A DNA stretch of 64,000 nt from Micrococcus sp. 2A (GTDB lineage Bacteria; Actinomycetota; Actinomycetes; Actinomycetales; Micrococcaceae): assembly GCF_039519235.1 (NCBI RefSeq), contig NZ_CP154351.1:124001-188000 (forward strand), written 5' to 3'. Shown here in pieces: positions 22,583-32,027 of this stretch (position 1 is its first letter; every line of letters begins with the position of its first letter). The position numbers and the translations under genes were made by a program. The notes beneath the pieces were generated by a model. That model was given only the letters and a program-made list of their open reading frames with translations, had not been told where the DNA came from and did not search any database.

Positions 22583-23340
22583 ACCGCGCCGAGCTGTCCG
22601 CCCTGTTCGAGGCCCACCCCACCGCGCTGGCCGAGGGCCTGCTCGGCTGCCGCCTCACCGTGGCCGCAGCGGACGGCGCGGTGACCGTGCGCCTCACGGA
22701 GACGGAGGCCTACGGGGACGCCGGCGTCGACCCGGGCGCCCACTCGTTCCGCGGGCGCACCGAGCGCAACGCGGCGCTGTTCGGGCCCGTGCGTCACACC
22801 TACGTGTACCTGAACTACGGCATCCACAAGTGCCTGAACTTGGTGGGCCACCCCGCGGACCAGGCCGGCGGCGTCCTGCTGCGTGCCGGGGAGGTCGTGG
22901 ACGGGCGGGGGCTCGCCGTCGGACGCCGCGGCCGGGACACCGCCGTGAAGCTCCTCTCCGGCCCCGGCAACCTGGGCCAGGGGCTGGGCATCACGCTCGC
23001 GATGGGCCACGCGCCCGTGGAGCTTGTCGACGACGCCCCGCCCGCCGACTCGGTCTCCCTCGCCGAGGGACCGGCCGCAGACCAGACGATCGCGGCCCCG
23101 GGCGCGCCCGCCGACGCCGTGCGTCCGGCCCGCTTCCTCCTCGCGCCCCCGCCGCCGGGGCAGAGCCGCGCCGAGGTGCGGCGCGGTCCGCGCGTCGGGG
23201 TGTCCGGGGAGGGCGGGTCCGTGCGCTTCCCGTGGCGCTTCCACCTCGCGGGCGAGGCCAGCGTGTCGGCCTACCGGGCCGGCCGGAACGTGCCGCCCGC
23301 CGGGCCGTCCGCGCCGTCCGCGCCGTCCGCGGGGAACTGA
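22579..23340 (+). CDS. 3-methyladenine DNA glycosylase (AAG/MPG family)
   Basis: 253 residues. [39 protein letters not shown] and [14 protein letters not shown] are the family's active-site and intercalation motifs (catalytic Glu in ETEAY). It removes alkylated purines such as 3-methyladenine in base excision repair. The C-terminus ends in a Pro/Ser/Ala repeat ([12 protein letters not shown]). Translationally coupled to panC. Confidence 0.9.
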   Translation: MNRAELSALFEAHPTALAEGLLGCRLTVAAADGAVTVRLTETEAYGDAGVDPGAHSFRGRTERNAALFGPVRHTYVYLNYGIHKCLNLVGHPADQAGGVLLRAGEVVDGRGLAVGRRGRDTAVKLLSGPGNLGQGLGITLAMGHAPVELVDDAPPADSVSLAEGPAADQTIAAPGAPADAVRPARFLLAPPPPGQSRAEVRRGPRVGVSGEGGSVRFPWRFHLAGEASVSAYRAGRNVPPAGPSAPSAPSAGN

Positions 23341-23354
23341 CGGGGGGCGGGGAA

Positions 23355-23396
23355 CTGACGCGGGGCGGGCAGGCCTTGCCGCCCGCCCCGCGTCAG
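23355..23396 (+). terminator. Terminator hairpin after the glycosylase gene
   Basis: CTGACGCGGGGCGGGC (23355-23370) pairs perfectly over 16 bp with 23381-23396, loop 10 nt. It sits between the glycosylase stop and the next promoter. Confidence 0.75.
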
Positions 23397-23412
23397 CGCC
23401 TACGGTGAGGGC

Positions 23413-23892
23413 ATGAACAAGAACGAGACGCCCCAGGGCGAGAAGCAGATCACCGTCACCCGCACCATCGACGCCTCCGCCAAGGACATCTTCGACGTGC
23501 TGACGCTGCCGTCGAACCACTCGACGTTCGACGGCTCCGGCATGGTGCGCGCGGATGACAAGTCCCAGCGCATCCAGAAGGTGGGCGACGTGTTCACCAT
23601 GAACATGCACGCCGAGCACATGGGCGGGGACTACCAGACCGACAACCACGTGGTGGCCTACGACCAGAACAAGCTCGTGGGCTGGAAGACCGCCCCCGCC
23701 GGCACCGAGCCCAAGGGCTGGCAGTGGGTCTACCGGCTCGAGGACAACGGCTCCGGCAGCACGGACGTGTCCCTCACCTACGACTGGACCGCCGTGACCG
23801 ACCCGGAGCTGCTGGAGAAGAACCTCTTCCCGATGGTCTCCGAGGAGCAGCTGGAGGAGTCCCTCGCGAAGCTGGCCTCGGTCGTCGCCTGA
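23413..23892 (+). CDS. SRPBCC/polyketide-cyclase-like protein
   Basis: 159 residues with a START-like fold: ITVTRTIDASAKDIFDVLTLPSNHSTFDGSG at the front, GDYQTDNHVVAYDQNKLVGWKT in the middle, SGSTDVSLTYDWTAV and a long C-terminal helix (EEQLEESLAKLASVVA). These proteins hold hydrophobic ligands or act as small cyclases; the ligand here is unknown. TACGGT at 23401-23406, 6 nt before the ATG, is a leaderless-type -10. Stands alone between terminators. Confidence 0.8.
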   Translation: MNKNETPQGEKQITVTRTIDASAKDIFDVLTLPSNHSTFDGSGMVRADDKSQRIQKVGDVFTMNMHAEHMGGDYQTDNHVVAYDQNKLVGWKTAPAGTEPKGWQWVYRLEDNGSGSTDVSLTYDWTAVTDPELLEKNLFPMVSEEQLEESLAKLASVVA

Positions 23893-23998
23893 GACCCCCT
23901 TCCCCGACGTGCGGCCCGGGCCGGCGGCTAGAGTGCGGAGCAGATCCGCCAGCTGCCCGCCCGGGCCGCTGCTCGTTCTGGACCCAGGAGACGCCGCC

Positions 23999-25984
23999 GT
24001 GACCGCAGACCCCGCCACCGCCCCCTCGCCGCGCGAGGACCTCTACCGCCATGTGAACGGGGAGTGGCTGGCCACCCACGAGATCCCCGCCGACCAGGGC
24101 GCGTTCGGCGCGTTCCTGGAGCTGCGGGAGGCCGCCGAGCTCGCGGTGCGCCATCTGTGCGAGGACGCCGTGCGGGAGACGGGGGCGGATGGCCCCACCT
24201 CGTCCGGTTCCGAGGAGGACGCCCCCCGCAGGCGCCGGATCGCGGCGCTCTACGCCTCGTTCATGGACGAGGAGACCGTGGAGGCGCGGGGCCTCGAGCC
24301 GATCGTGGGAGACCTGGCCGCCATCGAGACGGTCTCCACCGCGGAGGAGCTCCTCACCCTCTCCGGCCTGCTGCAGCGTCAGGGCGTCTCCGGGCTCGTG
24401 AACACCGGCGCCCTGAACGACGCGGGCGCGCCGGAGCGCATGCTCCTGCACCTGCTGCAGGGTGGGCTCGGCCTGCCGGACGAGTCCTACTACCGTGAGG
24501 AGGCCTACGCGGAGATCCTCGCCCAGTACACGGCGCACGTCGGCACCCTGTTCGCGCTCGCGGGCATCGGCGGCGACGAGGCCGAGGCGGTGGCCGTGGG
24601 CGAGCGCGTGGTGGCCCTCGAGGCGCGCATCGCCGCCCTGCACTGGGACGTGGTGCGCAGCCGGGACGCGGTGGCCCGCTACAACCTCATGACCCGCGAG
24701 CAGCTCCTGGAGCTCTTCCCGCTCGGCGCCGCGTGGCTCGAGGGCGTGGGCGCCCACGGTGTCCGCGCGGACGAGGTGGTGGTGTGGCAGCCGGACTTCC
24801 TCTCCGGCGTCCAGGGCCTCCTGGCGGGTGAGGACGCCGCGGACCTGGAGGACTGGAAGCACTGGCTGGAGCTGCAGGTGCTGCGATCCTTCGCGGCCGT
24901 CCTGCCGGACCCGTTCGTGCAGGAGAGCTTCGCCTTCTACGGCCGGCGGCTGGCGGGCAGCGAGGAGGTCCGCCCCCGCTGGAAGCGCGCCGTGGCCTTC
25001 GTCAACGGGGGTGTCGGCGACGACGTCGGCCGCCTCTACGTGGCGCGTCACTTCCCCGCCGGCCACCGCGAGGCCATGGACGAGCTCGTGGAGCTGCTGA
25101 TGGAGGCGTACCGTCGCTCCATCTCCGGGCTGGAGTGGATGGGGGAGGAGACCCGCCAGCGGGCCCTCGAGAAGCTCGCGATGTTCCGGCCCATGGTGGG
25201 CTTCCCGGAGACGTGGGTGGACTACTCCGCCCTCGAGGTCGACGCGGGGGACCTGGTGGGCAACAGCCGCGCCCTCGCCGCGTTCGGCTGGGAGCACGAC
25301 CTCGCCAAGATCGAGGAGGGGCCCGATCCCCGCGAGTGGCACATGACCCCGCAGACCGTGAACGCGTACTACTCGCCTCTCGAGAACGCGATCGTCTTCC
25401 CGGCCGCCATCCTGCAGCCCCCGTTCTTCGACCCCGAGCGCTCGATGGCCGCCAATCTCGGCGCGATCGGCGCCGTGATCGGGCACGAGATCGGCCACGG
25501 CTTCGACGACCAGGGATCGCAGTACGACGGCGCCGGGCGCCTGCACGACTGGTGGACGCCCGAGGACCGCGAGGCCTTCGCGGACCTCACCGCCCGGCTC
25601 GTGCAGCAGTACAGCGCCCTCAGCCCTGCTGAGGCGCCGGACCGCTCCGTGAACGGCGAGTTCACCCTCGGGGAGAACATCGGCGACCTCGGCGGGCTGG
25701 GCATCGCCCACCGGGCGCTGGAGATCTGGCGCGATGAACGGGACGGCGCCTCCCAGGACGCCGCGGCGGGCGACCGGGAGTTCTTCGCGGCGTGGGCCGC
25801 CGTGTGGCGCCAGCTCACCCGACCGGAGACCATGGTCACCCGCATCGCCTCGGACCCGCATTCGCCCAACGAGTTCCGCTGCAACCAGGTGGCCCGGAAC
25901 ATCGACGCGTTCCACGCGGCCTTCGGCACACGGGAGGGCGATCCCATGTGGCTGGACCCGGAGGACCGCGTCCTCATCTGGTGA
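23999..25984 (+). CDS. M13-family zinc metallopeptidase (PepO/neprilysin type)
   Basis: 661 residues from GTG 23999 (AGGAGA upstream). The zinc site HEIGH is in IGAVIGHEIGHGFDDQGSQ, the third ligand in GENIGDLGGLG, and the substrate-binding NAYYSPLENAIVFPA is present. The N-terminus DLYRHVNGEWLATHEIPADQ is the family's first block. No signal peptide or anchor, so it should be cytoplasmic and cut oligopeptides of limited size. Confidence 0.93.
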   Translation: MTADPATAPSPREDLYRHVNGEWLATHEIPADQGAFGAFLELREAAELAVRHLCEDAVRETGADGPTSSGSEEDAPRRRRIAALYASFMDEETVEARGLEPIVGDLAAIETVSTAEELLTLSGLLQRQGVSGLVNTGALNDAGAPERMLLHLLQGGLGLPDESYYREEAYAEILAQYTAHVGTLFALAGIGGDEAEAVAVGERVVALEARIAALHWDVVRSRDAVARYNLMTREQLLELFPLGAAWLEGVGAHGVRADEVVVWQPDFLSGVQGLLAGEDAADLEDWKHWLELQVLRSFAAVLPDPFVQESFAFYGRRLAGSEEVRPRWKRAVAFVNGGVGDDVGRLYVARHFPAGHREAMDELVELLMEAYRRSISGLEWMGEETRQRALEKLAMFRPMVGFPETWVDYSALEVDAGDLVGNSRALAAFGWEHDLAKIEEGPDPREWHMTPQTVNAYYSPLENAIVFPAAILQPPFFDPERSMAANLGAIGAVIGHEIGHGFDDQGSQYDGAGRLHDWWTPEDREAFADLTARLVQQYSALSPAEAPDRSVNGEFTLGENIGDLGGLGIAHRALEIWRDERDGASQDAAAGDREFFAAWAAVWRQLTRPETMVTRIASDPHSPNEFRCNQVARNIDAFHAAFGTREGDPMWLDPEDRVLIW

Positions 25985-25988
25985 GGCC

Positions 25989-26009
25989 CGGCCCCGCGTG
26001 TCGGGGCCG
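25989..26009. terminator. Short terminator hairpin between the M13 peptidase and marR
   Basis: CGGCCCCG (25989-25996) and CGGGGCCG (26002-26009), 8 bp with a 5-nt loop, between convergent genes; could serve both. Confidence 0.5.
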
Positions 26010-26069
26010 CCCACTCATGACGGCGCCCTCCGCCCCCCTGCTCGGGGGGGCGGGGGGGCGCCGCGCCGT

Positions 26070-26549
26070 TCAGCGGGTCTCGCGCTCGTCCACGAAGCGC
26101 AGGAGCAGGGAGGTGAGGGTGTGGATCTCCTCGAGGTCCCACCGCCGCAGGTCCTGCCGGATCCCGCCCCCGGCCGGCCCGCCGCGGACCTCGTCGAGGC
26201 GGGCGCGTCCCTCGTCCGTGGCGCTCAGCAGGGCCGATCGCCGGTCCTGCGGATCCGGTTCGCGCCGCACGAGCCCCTCCGCCTCCAGCTCTCGCGTGAG
26301 GCGAGAGACCTGTGCGCGGTCCAGGAGCATGTGCTCGGCCAGCGCCGACGGCGTCAGCGGACCCGTGTGGCAGATGGCCGCGAACGCCTTCATCGCCCCC
26401 GGCGACATGCCGGGGCTGAGGGCCTCGGCCTGTCGGGCCAGGATCCTGCGGTGCTGCCGGACGAGGTGGGTGAACGCCCCCTCCAGCTCCTGGACGGCGT
26501 CCTCGAAGCCCTCGGGCCCCTGGTCGGCGGGCGCGTGGGGCTCAGCCAC
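26070..26549 (-). CDS. MarR-family transcriptional regulator
   Basis: 159 residues. Winged helix: AICHTGPLTPSALAEHMLLDRAQVSRLTRELEAEGLVRREPDPQDRRSALLSATDEG, with the DxRS wing motif. The start is GTG 26549, overlapping the end of the upstream MFS exporter gene by 8 bp, so the repressor is made from the same message as the pump. Its likely operator is the palindrome ahead of that pump gene. Effector unknown. Confidence 0.88.
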   Translation of the reverse strand: MAEPHAPADQGPEGFEDAVQELEGAFTHLVRQHRRILARQAEALSPGMSPGAMKAFAAICHTGPLTPSALAEHMLLDRAQVSRLTRELEAEGLVRREPDPQDRRSALLSATDEGRARLDEVRGGPAGGGIRQDLRRWDLEEIHTLTSLLLRFVDERETR

Positions 26550-28446
26550 GGCGGACCCGCCGGGCCGCGGCCATGCCGAGGCCGGTCAGGACCGCCGCGG
26601 CGATCGCGCCGCCGGCCGTCTGCCACACCCGGCGCGCGGAGGCGGCGGGGCGCCGGGAGCTCCTCGCCGCGTGTCGACGTGCGGTCGGTGCCGCAGCGGT
26701 GACGCCCCGCTCCGGGGCCGCGGCGGACGGCGTCGTGGCGGGCGCCGCGGGCACCACGGGGATGCCGCCGGTGGCGGGGAGATCCTGCATGCCCGTGGCG
26801 GTGCTGACGGTGGCCAGGTCGGCGCGGGAGGCGTCGAGGCGCTCCGTCGTCGTCATGCGGCCCAGCGGGATGTCGGGGAGGAACAGGATCGCGGCCAGCG
26901 CCACCACCGCGAGCGGCACGCCCACGAGGAAGGCCTGGGAGATGCCGGTGGCGTAGACGTCCTCGACGATGACGCGCAGCGCGTCCGGCATCTCCGCAAC
27001 TCGCGGCAGGCCGCCGGACTGCAGGCGCTGGGCCCACTCGGCGCCCGCCGGACCGAGGCCCTGCAGGGCCGCGCCGATGTCCGCGCGGCGCTCGTCGAGC
27101 TGCGTGGGCACCACGTTGGCCACCACGGCGCCCATGACGGCGACGCCGATGCTGCCGCCCAGGGAGCGGAAGAAGGTGACGCCGGAGCTGGCGACGCCCA
27201 TCTGGCGGGGGTCGGTGGTGTTCTGCACGACGAGCACCAGGTTCTGCATCGTCATGCCGACGCCGGCGCCGAGCAGGAACATGTAGACCGACACCAGCCA
27301 GAACGGGGTGTCGTAGTGGAGCGTGCCCAGCAGCGCGGTGCCGGCGATGAGCAGGACCGCGCCGACGATGAGCCAGCGCTTCCACACGCCGGTGCGGGTG
27401 ATGAGGCCGCCGATGACGGTCGAGGAGACCAGCAGGCCCGCGATCATGGGGATCGTCATGAGGCCGGCCTGCGTGGGGGTGGCGCCGCGGGCCAGCTGCA
27501 TGTACTGCGCCAGGTAGACCGAGGCCCCGAACATGGCGAGGCCCGTGGCGATCGAGGCGACCGTCGCGAGGGTGAAGGTGCGGTCGCGGAAGAGCGTGAG
27601 CGGGATGAGCGGCTCGGACACCTTCAGCTCTGTCGCCACGAACAGGGCCGTGGCGACGGCGGCGCCGGCCAGCATCCACGCGGTGGTGGCGCTCGCCCAT
27701 TCGAACTGGTGGCCCGCGTTGGTGACCCAGATCAGCAGCAGCGCGGTGGCGACGGAGAGGAACACGATGCCCAGGTAGTCGATCGAGACCGTGCGCCGCT
27801 CGCGGGGCGGCAGGTGCAGGGTGCGCTGGACCATGACGAGCGCGAGGACGGCGAAGGGCACGGCCACGAAGAAGTTCCAGCGCCAGCCCCACGCATCGGT
27901 GATGAGGCCGCCGGCGAGCGGGCCGCCGACGGTGGCCACGGCCATCACCGCGCCGAACAGGCCCATGTACTTGCCGCGCTCACGCGGGCTGATGATGTCC
28001 GCCATGATGACGTGGCTGAGGGCGGCCAGGCCGCCGCCGCCCAGGCCCTGGACCACGCGGCAGGCGATCAGGAACGCGGGGTCGGTGGTGAAGCCCGCCG
28101 CCGCGGAGGCGGCGACGAAGATGACGAGGGCGAGCTGGAAGAGGACCTTGCGGTTCACGAGGTCGGCGAGCTTGCCCCAGATGGGGGTGGCGATCGCGGT
28201 GGCCAGCAGGGCCGAGGTGATCACCCACGTGTAGGCGTTCTGGTCGCCGCCGATGTCGCTGATGATCACCGGCATCGACGTGGAGACCACCGTGTTGGCG
28301 ATCATGGAGACGAACATGCCGAGGAGCAGGCCGGTGAGGGCCCGCAGGACGACGCGGTGCCGGGCGGCGTCGGCCGCGGCCTGGCCCAGGGAGGGGCCAC
28401 CCGTGGTCGGCGCGGCCTCGGGGGACGAGACGGAGGTGGAGGTCAT
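26542..28446 (-). CDS. MFS drug exporter, 14-helix DHA2 (EmrB/QacA) type
   Basis: 634 residues. MFVSMIANTVVSTSMPVIISDIGG is motif D1 of the DHA2 group, GKLADLVNRKVLFQ is motif A, and 14 hydrophobic helices follow. The C-terminal 90 residues add a cytoplasmic Ala/Pro-rich segment and a further hydrophobic stretch (TAGGAIAAAVLTGLGMAAARRVRRG), longer than usual. Proton-driven export of hydrophobic or cationic drugs is the family role. It is first in a pump-repressor operon with marR. Confidence 0.9.
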   Translation of the reverse strand: MTSTSVSSPEAAPTTGGPSLGQAAADAARHRVVLRALTGLLLGMFVSMIANTVVSTSMPVIISDIGGDQNAYTWVITSALLATAIATPIWGKLADLVNRKVLFQLALVIFVAASAAAGFTTDPAFLIACRVVQGLGGGGLAALSHVIMADIISPRERGKYMGLFGAVMAVATVGGPLAGGLITDAWGWRWNFFVAVPFAVLALVMVQRTLHLPPRERRTVSIDYLGIVFLSVATALLLIWVTNAGHQFEWASATTAWMLAGAAVATALFVATELKVSEPLIPLTLFRDRTFTLATVASIATGLAMFGASVYLAQYMQLARGATPTQAGLMTIPMIAGLLVSSTVIGGLITRTGVWKRWLIVGAVLLIAGTALLGTLHYDTPFWLVSVYMFLLGAGVGMTMQNLVLVVQNTTDPRQMGVASSGVTFFRSLGGSIGVAVMGAVVANVVPTQLDERRADIGAALQGLGPAGAEWAQRLQSGGLPRVAEMPDALRVIVEDVYATGISQAFLVGVPLAVVALAAILFLPDIPLGRMTTTERLDASRADLATVSTATGMQDLPATGGIPVVPAAPATTPSAAAPERGVTAAAPTARRHAARSSRRPAASARRVWQTAGGAIAAAVLTGLGMAAARRVRRG

Positions 28447-28478
28447 GGGATCCTTCGATGGTTGACCGATGACAATGA

Positions 28479-28492
28479 TTGACTTGTGTCAA
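28479..28492. promoter_or_regulatory. Palindromic operator candidate upstream of the MFS gene
   Basis: TTGAC-TTGT-GTCAA, a perfect interrupted palindrome 33 bp before the MFS start, within a locally A/T-rich stretch (ACAATGATTGAC). It overlaps a TTGACA that could be the -35 on the minus strand. It suits binding by the MarR protein of the operon. Confidence 0.55.
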
Positions 28493-28572
28493 CTATAGAG
28501 ACCGGGCGCCGGGCGCGGGCCTCCTCGCGGGGTTAGCCTGGTCACGTCCCCCGAGTCGAGAGTGAGCACCCC

Positions 28573-29562
28573 ATGAGCCCCCGCTTCCTGATGATGACCG
28601 CCCTGCCCGAGCCCGGACTGGGCATGCTCCGCGACGTCGGCGAGGTGGTGGACGGCGCCGACGTCGGCGGGGACGAGGCCCTCGCCCGGCTGTGCGCCTC
28701 CGGGGACTACGACGTGGTCGTGGCCGCGCTCGACCAGAAGTTCACGGCGGAGGTGCTCGCCGACGCGAAGGTCAAGGGCATCGCCAACTACGCCGTCGGG
28801 CACAACAACATCGACGTCGCCGCCGCCACCGAGGCGGGGATCGCCGTCGGGAACACCCCGGATGTGCTCACCGAGGCGACGGCGGACATCGCCCTGCTCC
28901 TGCTCCTGGGCGTGGCCCGCCGCGCCGTGGAGGGTGAGGCCATGATGCGCGGCGGCCGGTTCGAGGGCTGGCGTGCCGACCTGCTCGTGGGCAAGGACGT
29001 GGCCGGAGCGACCCTCGGCCTGGCCGGCTTCGGCCGGATCGGCCGCGCCGTCGCGCGCCGCGGCCTGGCCCTCGGCATGGACGTGGTCTTCGCGCCGCGC
29101 CCCCCGGCTCATCGCGAGGTCTCCTTCGCCGAGCTCGGGGAGTTCGCCGGGAAGGTGGAGCAGGTCCGCTGGGAGGAGCTCGTGGAGCGCTCCGACTACC
29201 TCTCCCTGCACGTCCCCCTGACCGAGGACACCCGGCACCTCGTGGACGCGGACGTGCTGCGGCGGATGAAGGACGACGCGGTGCTGATCAACACCGCCCG
29301 CGGCCCCGTGGTGGACGAGGCGGCGCTCGTGGCGGCCCTGCGCGAGGGCCGGCTCTTCGGCGCCGGGTTCGACGTGTACGAGGAGGAGCCGGCCATGGCC
29401 GAGGGCCTCGCGGACCTGAGCAACGTCATGCTCCTGCCCCACCTGGGGTCCGCCACGCGGGGCACGCGCGCCGCGATGGCGGAGCTGACCGCGCGCAACG
29501 CCATCGGCATGGCCACGGGCGGTGAGATCCCGGCGCTCGTGAACCCGGAGGCGCGCCGCTGA
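28573..29562 (+). CDS. D-2-hydroxyacid dehydrogenase (glyoxylate/hydroxypyruvate reductase type)
   Basis: 329 residues. The Rossmann NAD(P) motif is GLAGFGRIGRAVARR; catalytic Arg in NTARGPVVDEAAL, Glu in GAGFDVYEEEPAM, and His in LPHLGSATRGTR. The substrate loop NYAVGHNNIDV is typical of glyoxylate reductases. It reduces small 2-oxoacids such as glyoxylate or hydroxypyruvate; the exact substrate and cofactor are not fixed by sequence. A -10-like TAGCCT lies upstream in the 80-bp gap to the divergent MFS gene. Confidence 0.9.
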   Translation: MSPRFLMMTALPEPGLGMLRDVGEVVDGADVGGDEALARLCASGDYDVVVAALDQKFTAEVLADAKVKGIANYAVGHNNIDVAAATEAGIAVGNTPDVLTEATADIALLLLLGVARRAVEGEAMMRGGRFEGWRADLLVGKDVAGATLGLAGFGRIGRAVARRGLALGMDVVFAPRPPAHREVSFAELGEFAGKVEQVRWEELVERSDYLSLHVPLTEDTRHLVDADVLRRMKDDAVLINTARGPVVDEAALVAALREGRLFGAGFDVYEEEPAMAEGLADLSNVMLLPHLGSATRGTRAAMAELTARNAIGMATGGEIPALVNPEARR

Positions 29563-29569
29563 GCGACAG

Positions 29570-29575
29570 TAGACT
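29570..29575 (+). promoter_or_regulatory. -10 box of lysS (leaderless type)
   Basis: TAGACT, 8 nt before the GTG start of lysS and just after the stop of the dehydrogenase gene. Confidence 0.55.
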
Positions 29576-29583
29576 GGACGACT

Positions 29584-31110
29584 GTGACCTCCCAGAACTC
29601 CACGCCCTCGCAGCCCGCCGCCGTCGACCACCACGACCAGCAGGCCGTCCGCGCCGCCAAGCGCGAGCAGCTGCTGGCCGCGGGCCGCGAGGCCTACCCG
29701 GTCCAGGTGCCCCGCACGCACTCCCTCGCCGCCGTCCGGGCCGAGTTCGACGGCAAGCACGAGGCCGGGTGGGAGGAGGGACCCGAGGTCTCCGTCACCG
29801 GCCGCGTGGTGTTCCTGCGCAACACGGGCAAGCTGTGCTTCGCCACGCTGCAGGAGGCCGGGGAGACCGGCGCGGCCGTGCGCCTGCAGGTCATGGTGTC
29901 CCTGGCCGAGGTGGGCGAGGAGTCCCTGGCCGAGTGGAAGAAGGCCGTGGACCTCGGCGACTTCCTCTCCGTCACCGGGCGCGTGATCGTCTCGCGCCGC
30001 GGCGAGCTGTCCATCCAGGCCACCGCATGGGAGATGGCCTCGAAGGCGCTGCGTCCGCTGCCCGTGCTGCACGCCGACCTCAACGAGGAGACCCGCGTGC
30101 GCCAGCGCTACGCGGACCTGATCGTGCGCGACGAGGCCCGCGAGATGGTCTACCGGCGCGCCAAGGTCACGGCCGCCGTGCGCCGCACGCTCGAGGGCCA
30201 CGGCTACGTGGAGGTGGAGACCCCCATGCTCCAGCTCGTCCACGGCGGCGCCCAGGCCCGCCCGTTCGAGACGCACCTCAACGCGTTCGACCAGCCGATG
30301 ACGCTGCGCATCGCCACCGAGCTCTACCTCAAGCGCGCCGTGGTCGGCGGGATCGAGCGCGTCTACGAGATCGGCCGGGTGTTCCGCAACGAGGGCGTGG
30401 ACTCCACGCACTCCCCTGAGTTCACCACCCTCGAGTCCTATGAGGCGTGGGCGGACATGCACGTGATGGCCGAGCGCATGCAGGAGATCATCCTCAACGC
30501 CGCGGACGCCGTGGGCGCCGGTCGGCGCCTCGAGACCGCCAAGGGCGTCATCGACCTCGACGGCGAGTGGGCGTGGGTCTCCGTGTACCCGGGCCTGTCC
30601 GAGGCCGTGGGCCGGGAGGTCACCCCGGAGACCGACGCCGAGACCCTGCGCGCGATCGCCGCGGAGCACGCGGTCAAGGTGGACCCGAAGTGGGACGCCC
30701 AGAAGCTGGTGATCGAGCTCTTCGGCGAGATCGTGGAGCCCACCCTGATGAACCCCACGTTCGTGTACGACTATCCGCCGGCAGCCCAGCCGCTGGCCCG
30801 GCCCCACCGGGACGACGACCGTGTGATCGAGGCGTGGGACCTGATCATCGGCGGCATGGAGCGCGGCACCGCGTTCTCCGAGCTGATCGACCCCGTGGTC
30901 CAGCGGGAGCGCCTCACCGCGCAGTCCCTCAAGGCCGCCGCCGGCGACGACGAGGCCATGCAGCTGGACGAGGACTTCCTCCGGGCCCTCGAATACGGCG
31001 CTCCGCCGATGGGCGGAATCGGTCTGGGAATCGACCGTCTGGTGATGCTCTTCACGGACGCGGGAATCCGGGAGACCATCCTCTTCCCGCTGCTGAAGCC
31101 GGAGGCCTGA
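29584..31110 (+). CDS. lysS: Lysyl-tRNA synthetase, class II
   Basis: 508 residues. The N-terminal OB fold (VSVTGRVVFLRNTGKLCFATLQ) binds the anticodon. Class II motifs follow: VETPMLQLVHGGAQARPFETH (motif 1 region), YEIGRVFRNEGVDSTHSPEFTTLE (motif 2) and GGIGLGIDRLVMLF (motif 3). It charges tRNA-Lys. Followed 3 nt later by a small membrane protein gene and then lsr2 and clpC, the same order as in mycobacteria, which identifies this as core chromosome. Confidence 0.95.
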   Translation: MTSQNSTPSQPAAVDHHDQQAVRAAKREQLLAAGREAYPVQVPRTHSLAAVRAEFDGKHEAGWEEGPEVSVTGRVVFLRNTGKLCFATLQEAGETGAAVRLQVMVSLAEVGEESLAEWKKAVDLGDFLSVTGRVIVSRRGELSIQATAWEMASKALRPLPVLHADLNEETRVRQRYADLIVRDEAREMVYRRAKVTAAVRRTLEGHGYVEVETPMLQLVHGGAQARPFETHLNAFDQPMTLRIATELYLKRAVVGGIERVYEIGRVFRNEGVDSTHSPEFTTLESYEAWADMHVMAERMQEIILNAADAVGAGRRLETAKGVIDLDGEWAWVSVYPGLSEAVGREVTPETDAETLRAIAAEHAVKVDPKWDAQKLVIELFGEIVEPTLMNPTFVYDYPPAAQPLARPHRDDDRVIEAWDLIIGGMERGTAFSELIDPVVQRERLTAQSLKAAAGDDEAMQLDEDFLRALEYGAPPMGGIGLGIDRLVMLFTDAGIRETILFPLLKPEA

Positions 31111-31113
31111 CCC

Positions 31114-31326
31114 GTGGAGGTCTTCTGGGAGTATTTCTCGGTCCTCGCCCCGTCGGTGGGGCTCGCGCTCATCTTCTGGCTCGTCATGCGCTCGCTCCTG
31201 CGGGCCGACTCCGCGGAGCGCGAGACCATGGCCCGGCGTGTGACCGGACGTGACGCCCGTGCGGCGCGCGAGGAGCAGGAGGCCGCCGAGTGGGCCGCCC
31301 ACCGGCGCTCCGACCCGCCGCGCTGA
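31114..31326 (+). CDS. Small single-helix membrane protein
   Basis: 70 residues from GTG 31114, 3 nt after lysS, with GGAGG in the end of lysS as ribosome site. VLAPSVGLALIFWLVMRSLL is a membrane helix; the rest is a charged helical cytoplasmic tail (ERETMARRVTGRDARAAREEQEAAEWAAH). Such proteins often follow lysS in Micrococcales. Function unknown. Confidence 0.75.
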   Translation: MEVFWEYFSVLAPSVGLALIFWLVMRSLLRADSAERETMARRVTGRDARAAREEQEAAEWAAHRRSDPPR

Positions 31327-31567
31327 GCGCGGCGCCGGCCGTGGCTCCCACCACCGCGCATCGGCATTTCCTGCCCGAGAATCCCACTCCCTGGGCGTCC
31401 GCCATGAATCCGGACAATGGGCGAGGCCGACCCGTCGGCTTGGGCTATTGTTATTGCCATCTCGCGTGCCCGGAGGCGTGTCCCCATCGTCGGCGGAACA
31501 TCCCGGCGGATGGCTGAATCCGGTGTCGGATGCACGAGAGCAAGCGATCAGGAAGTGGGAATCGACA

Positions 31568-31870
31568 ATGGCACAGAAGGTAGAAGTAGTTCTCGTGGAT
31601 GATCTCGATGGTTCGGCCGCAGTGGAGACCGTGAACTTCGCCCTGGACGGGCGCAACTACGAGGTGGACCTCTCGGAGGAGCACGCTCGCGAGCTGCGCG
31701 ACTTCCTGAAGCCCTACATGAAGAAGGGCCGGGCGGTGGCCCCGCCGTCGCCCAAGGTCGAGGCCGCGGAGATCCGCAAGTGGGCTGCGGACAACGGCTA
31801 CGAGGTCTCCAGCCGCGGTCGCCTCCACCGCGACGTCGTGGAGGCCTACCGCAACTCGAAGCGCAAGTGA
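31568..31870 (+). CDS. lsr2: Lsr2 nucleoid-associated protein (housekeeping copy)
   Basis: 100 residues. Dimerisation domain VVLVDDLDGSAAVETVNFALDGRNYEVDLSEEHARELRDFL; C-terminal domain IRKWAADNGYEVSSRGRLHRDVVEAYRN with the RGR hook. It bridges DNA and silences A/T-rich, foreign genes. Position between lysS and clpC is conserved in actinobacteria, so this is the native copy. The linker is shorter than in the second lsr2 at 16130. The 240 bp upstream are relatively A/T-richer (GGGCTATTGTTATTGCC), perhaps for autoregulation. Confidence 0.95.
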   Translation: MAQKVEVVLVDDLDGSAAVETVNFALDGRNYEVDLSEEHARELRDFLKPYMKKGRAVAPPSPKVEAAEIRKWAADNGYEVSSRGRLHRDVVEAYRNSKRK

Positions 31871-32027
31871 TCCGCATCCCGCGGTGAACCGCGACCCGGC
31901 CCCGCGCACGCGGCGCCGGACCCGACGACGACGGGCGGCCGTCTCGCTTCTCCCAGGGGCGAACAGCCGCCCGTCGGCGTTCCCGCGGTGCGTAGTGTCG
32001 TGCTCGACCAGACGAGGAGTGTGCCCC

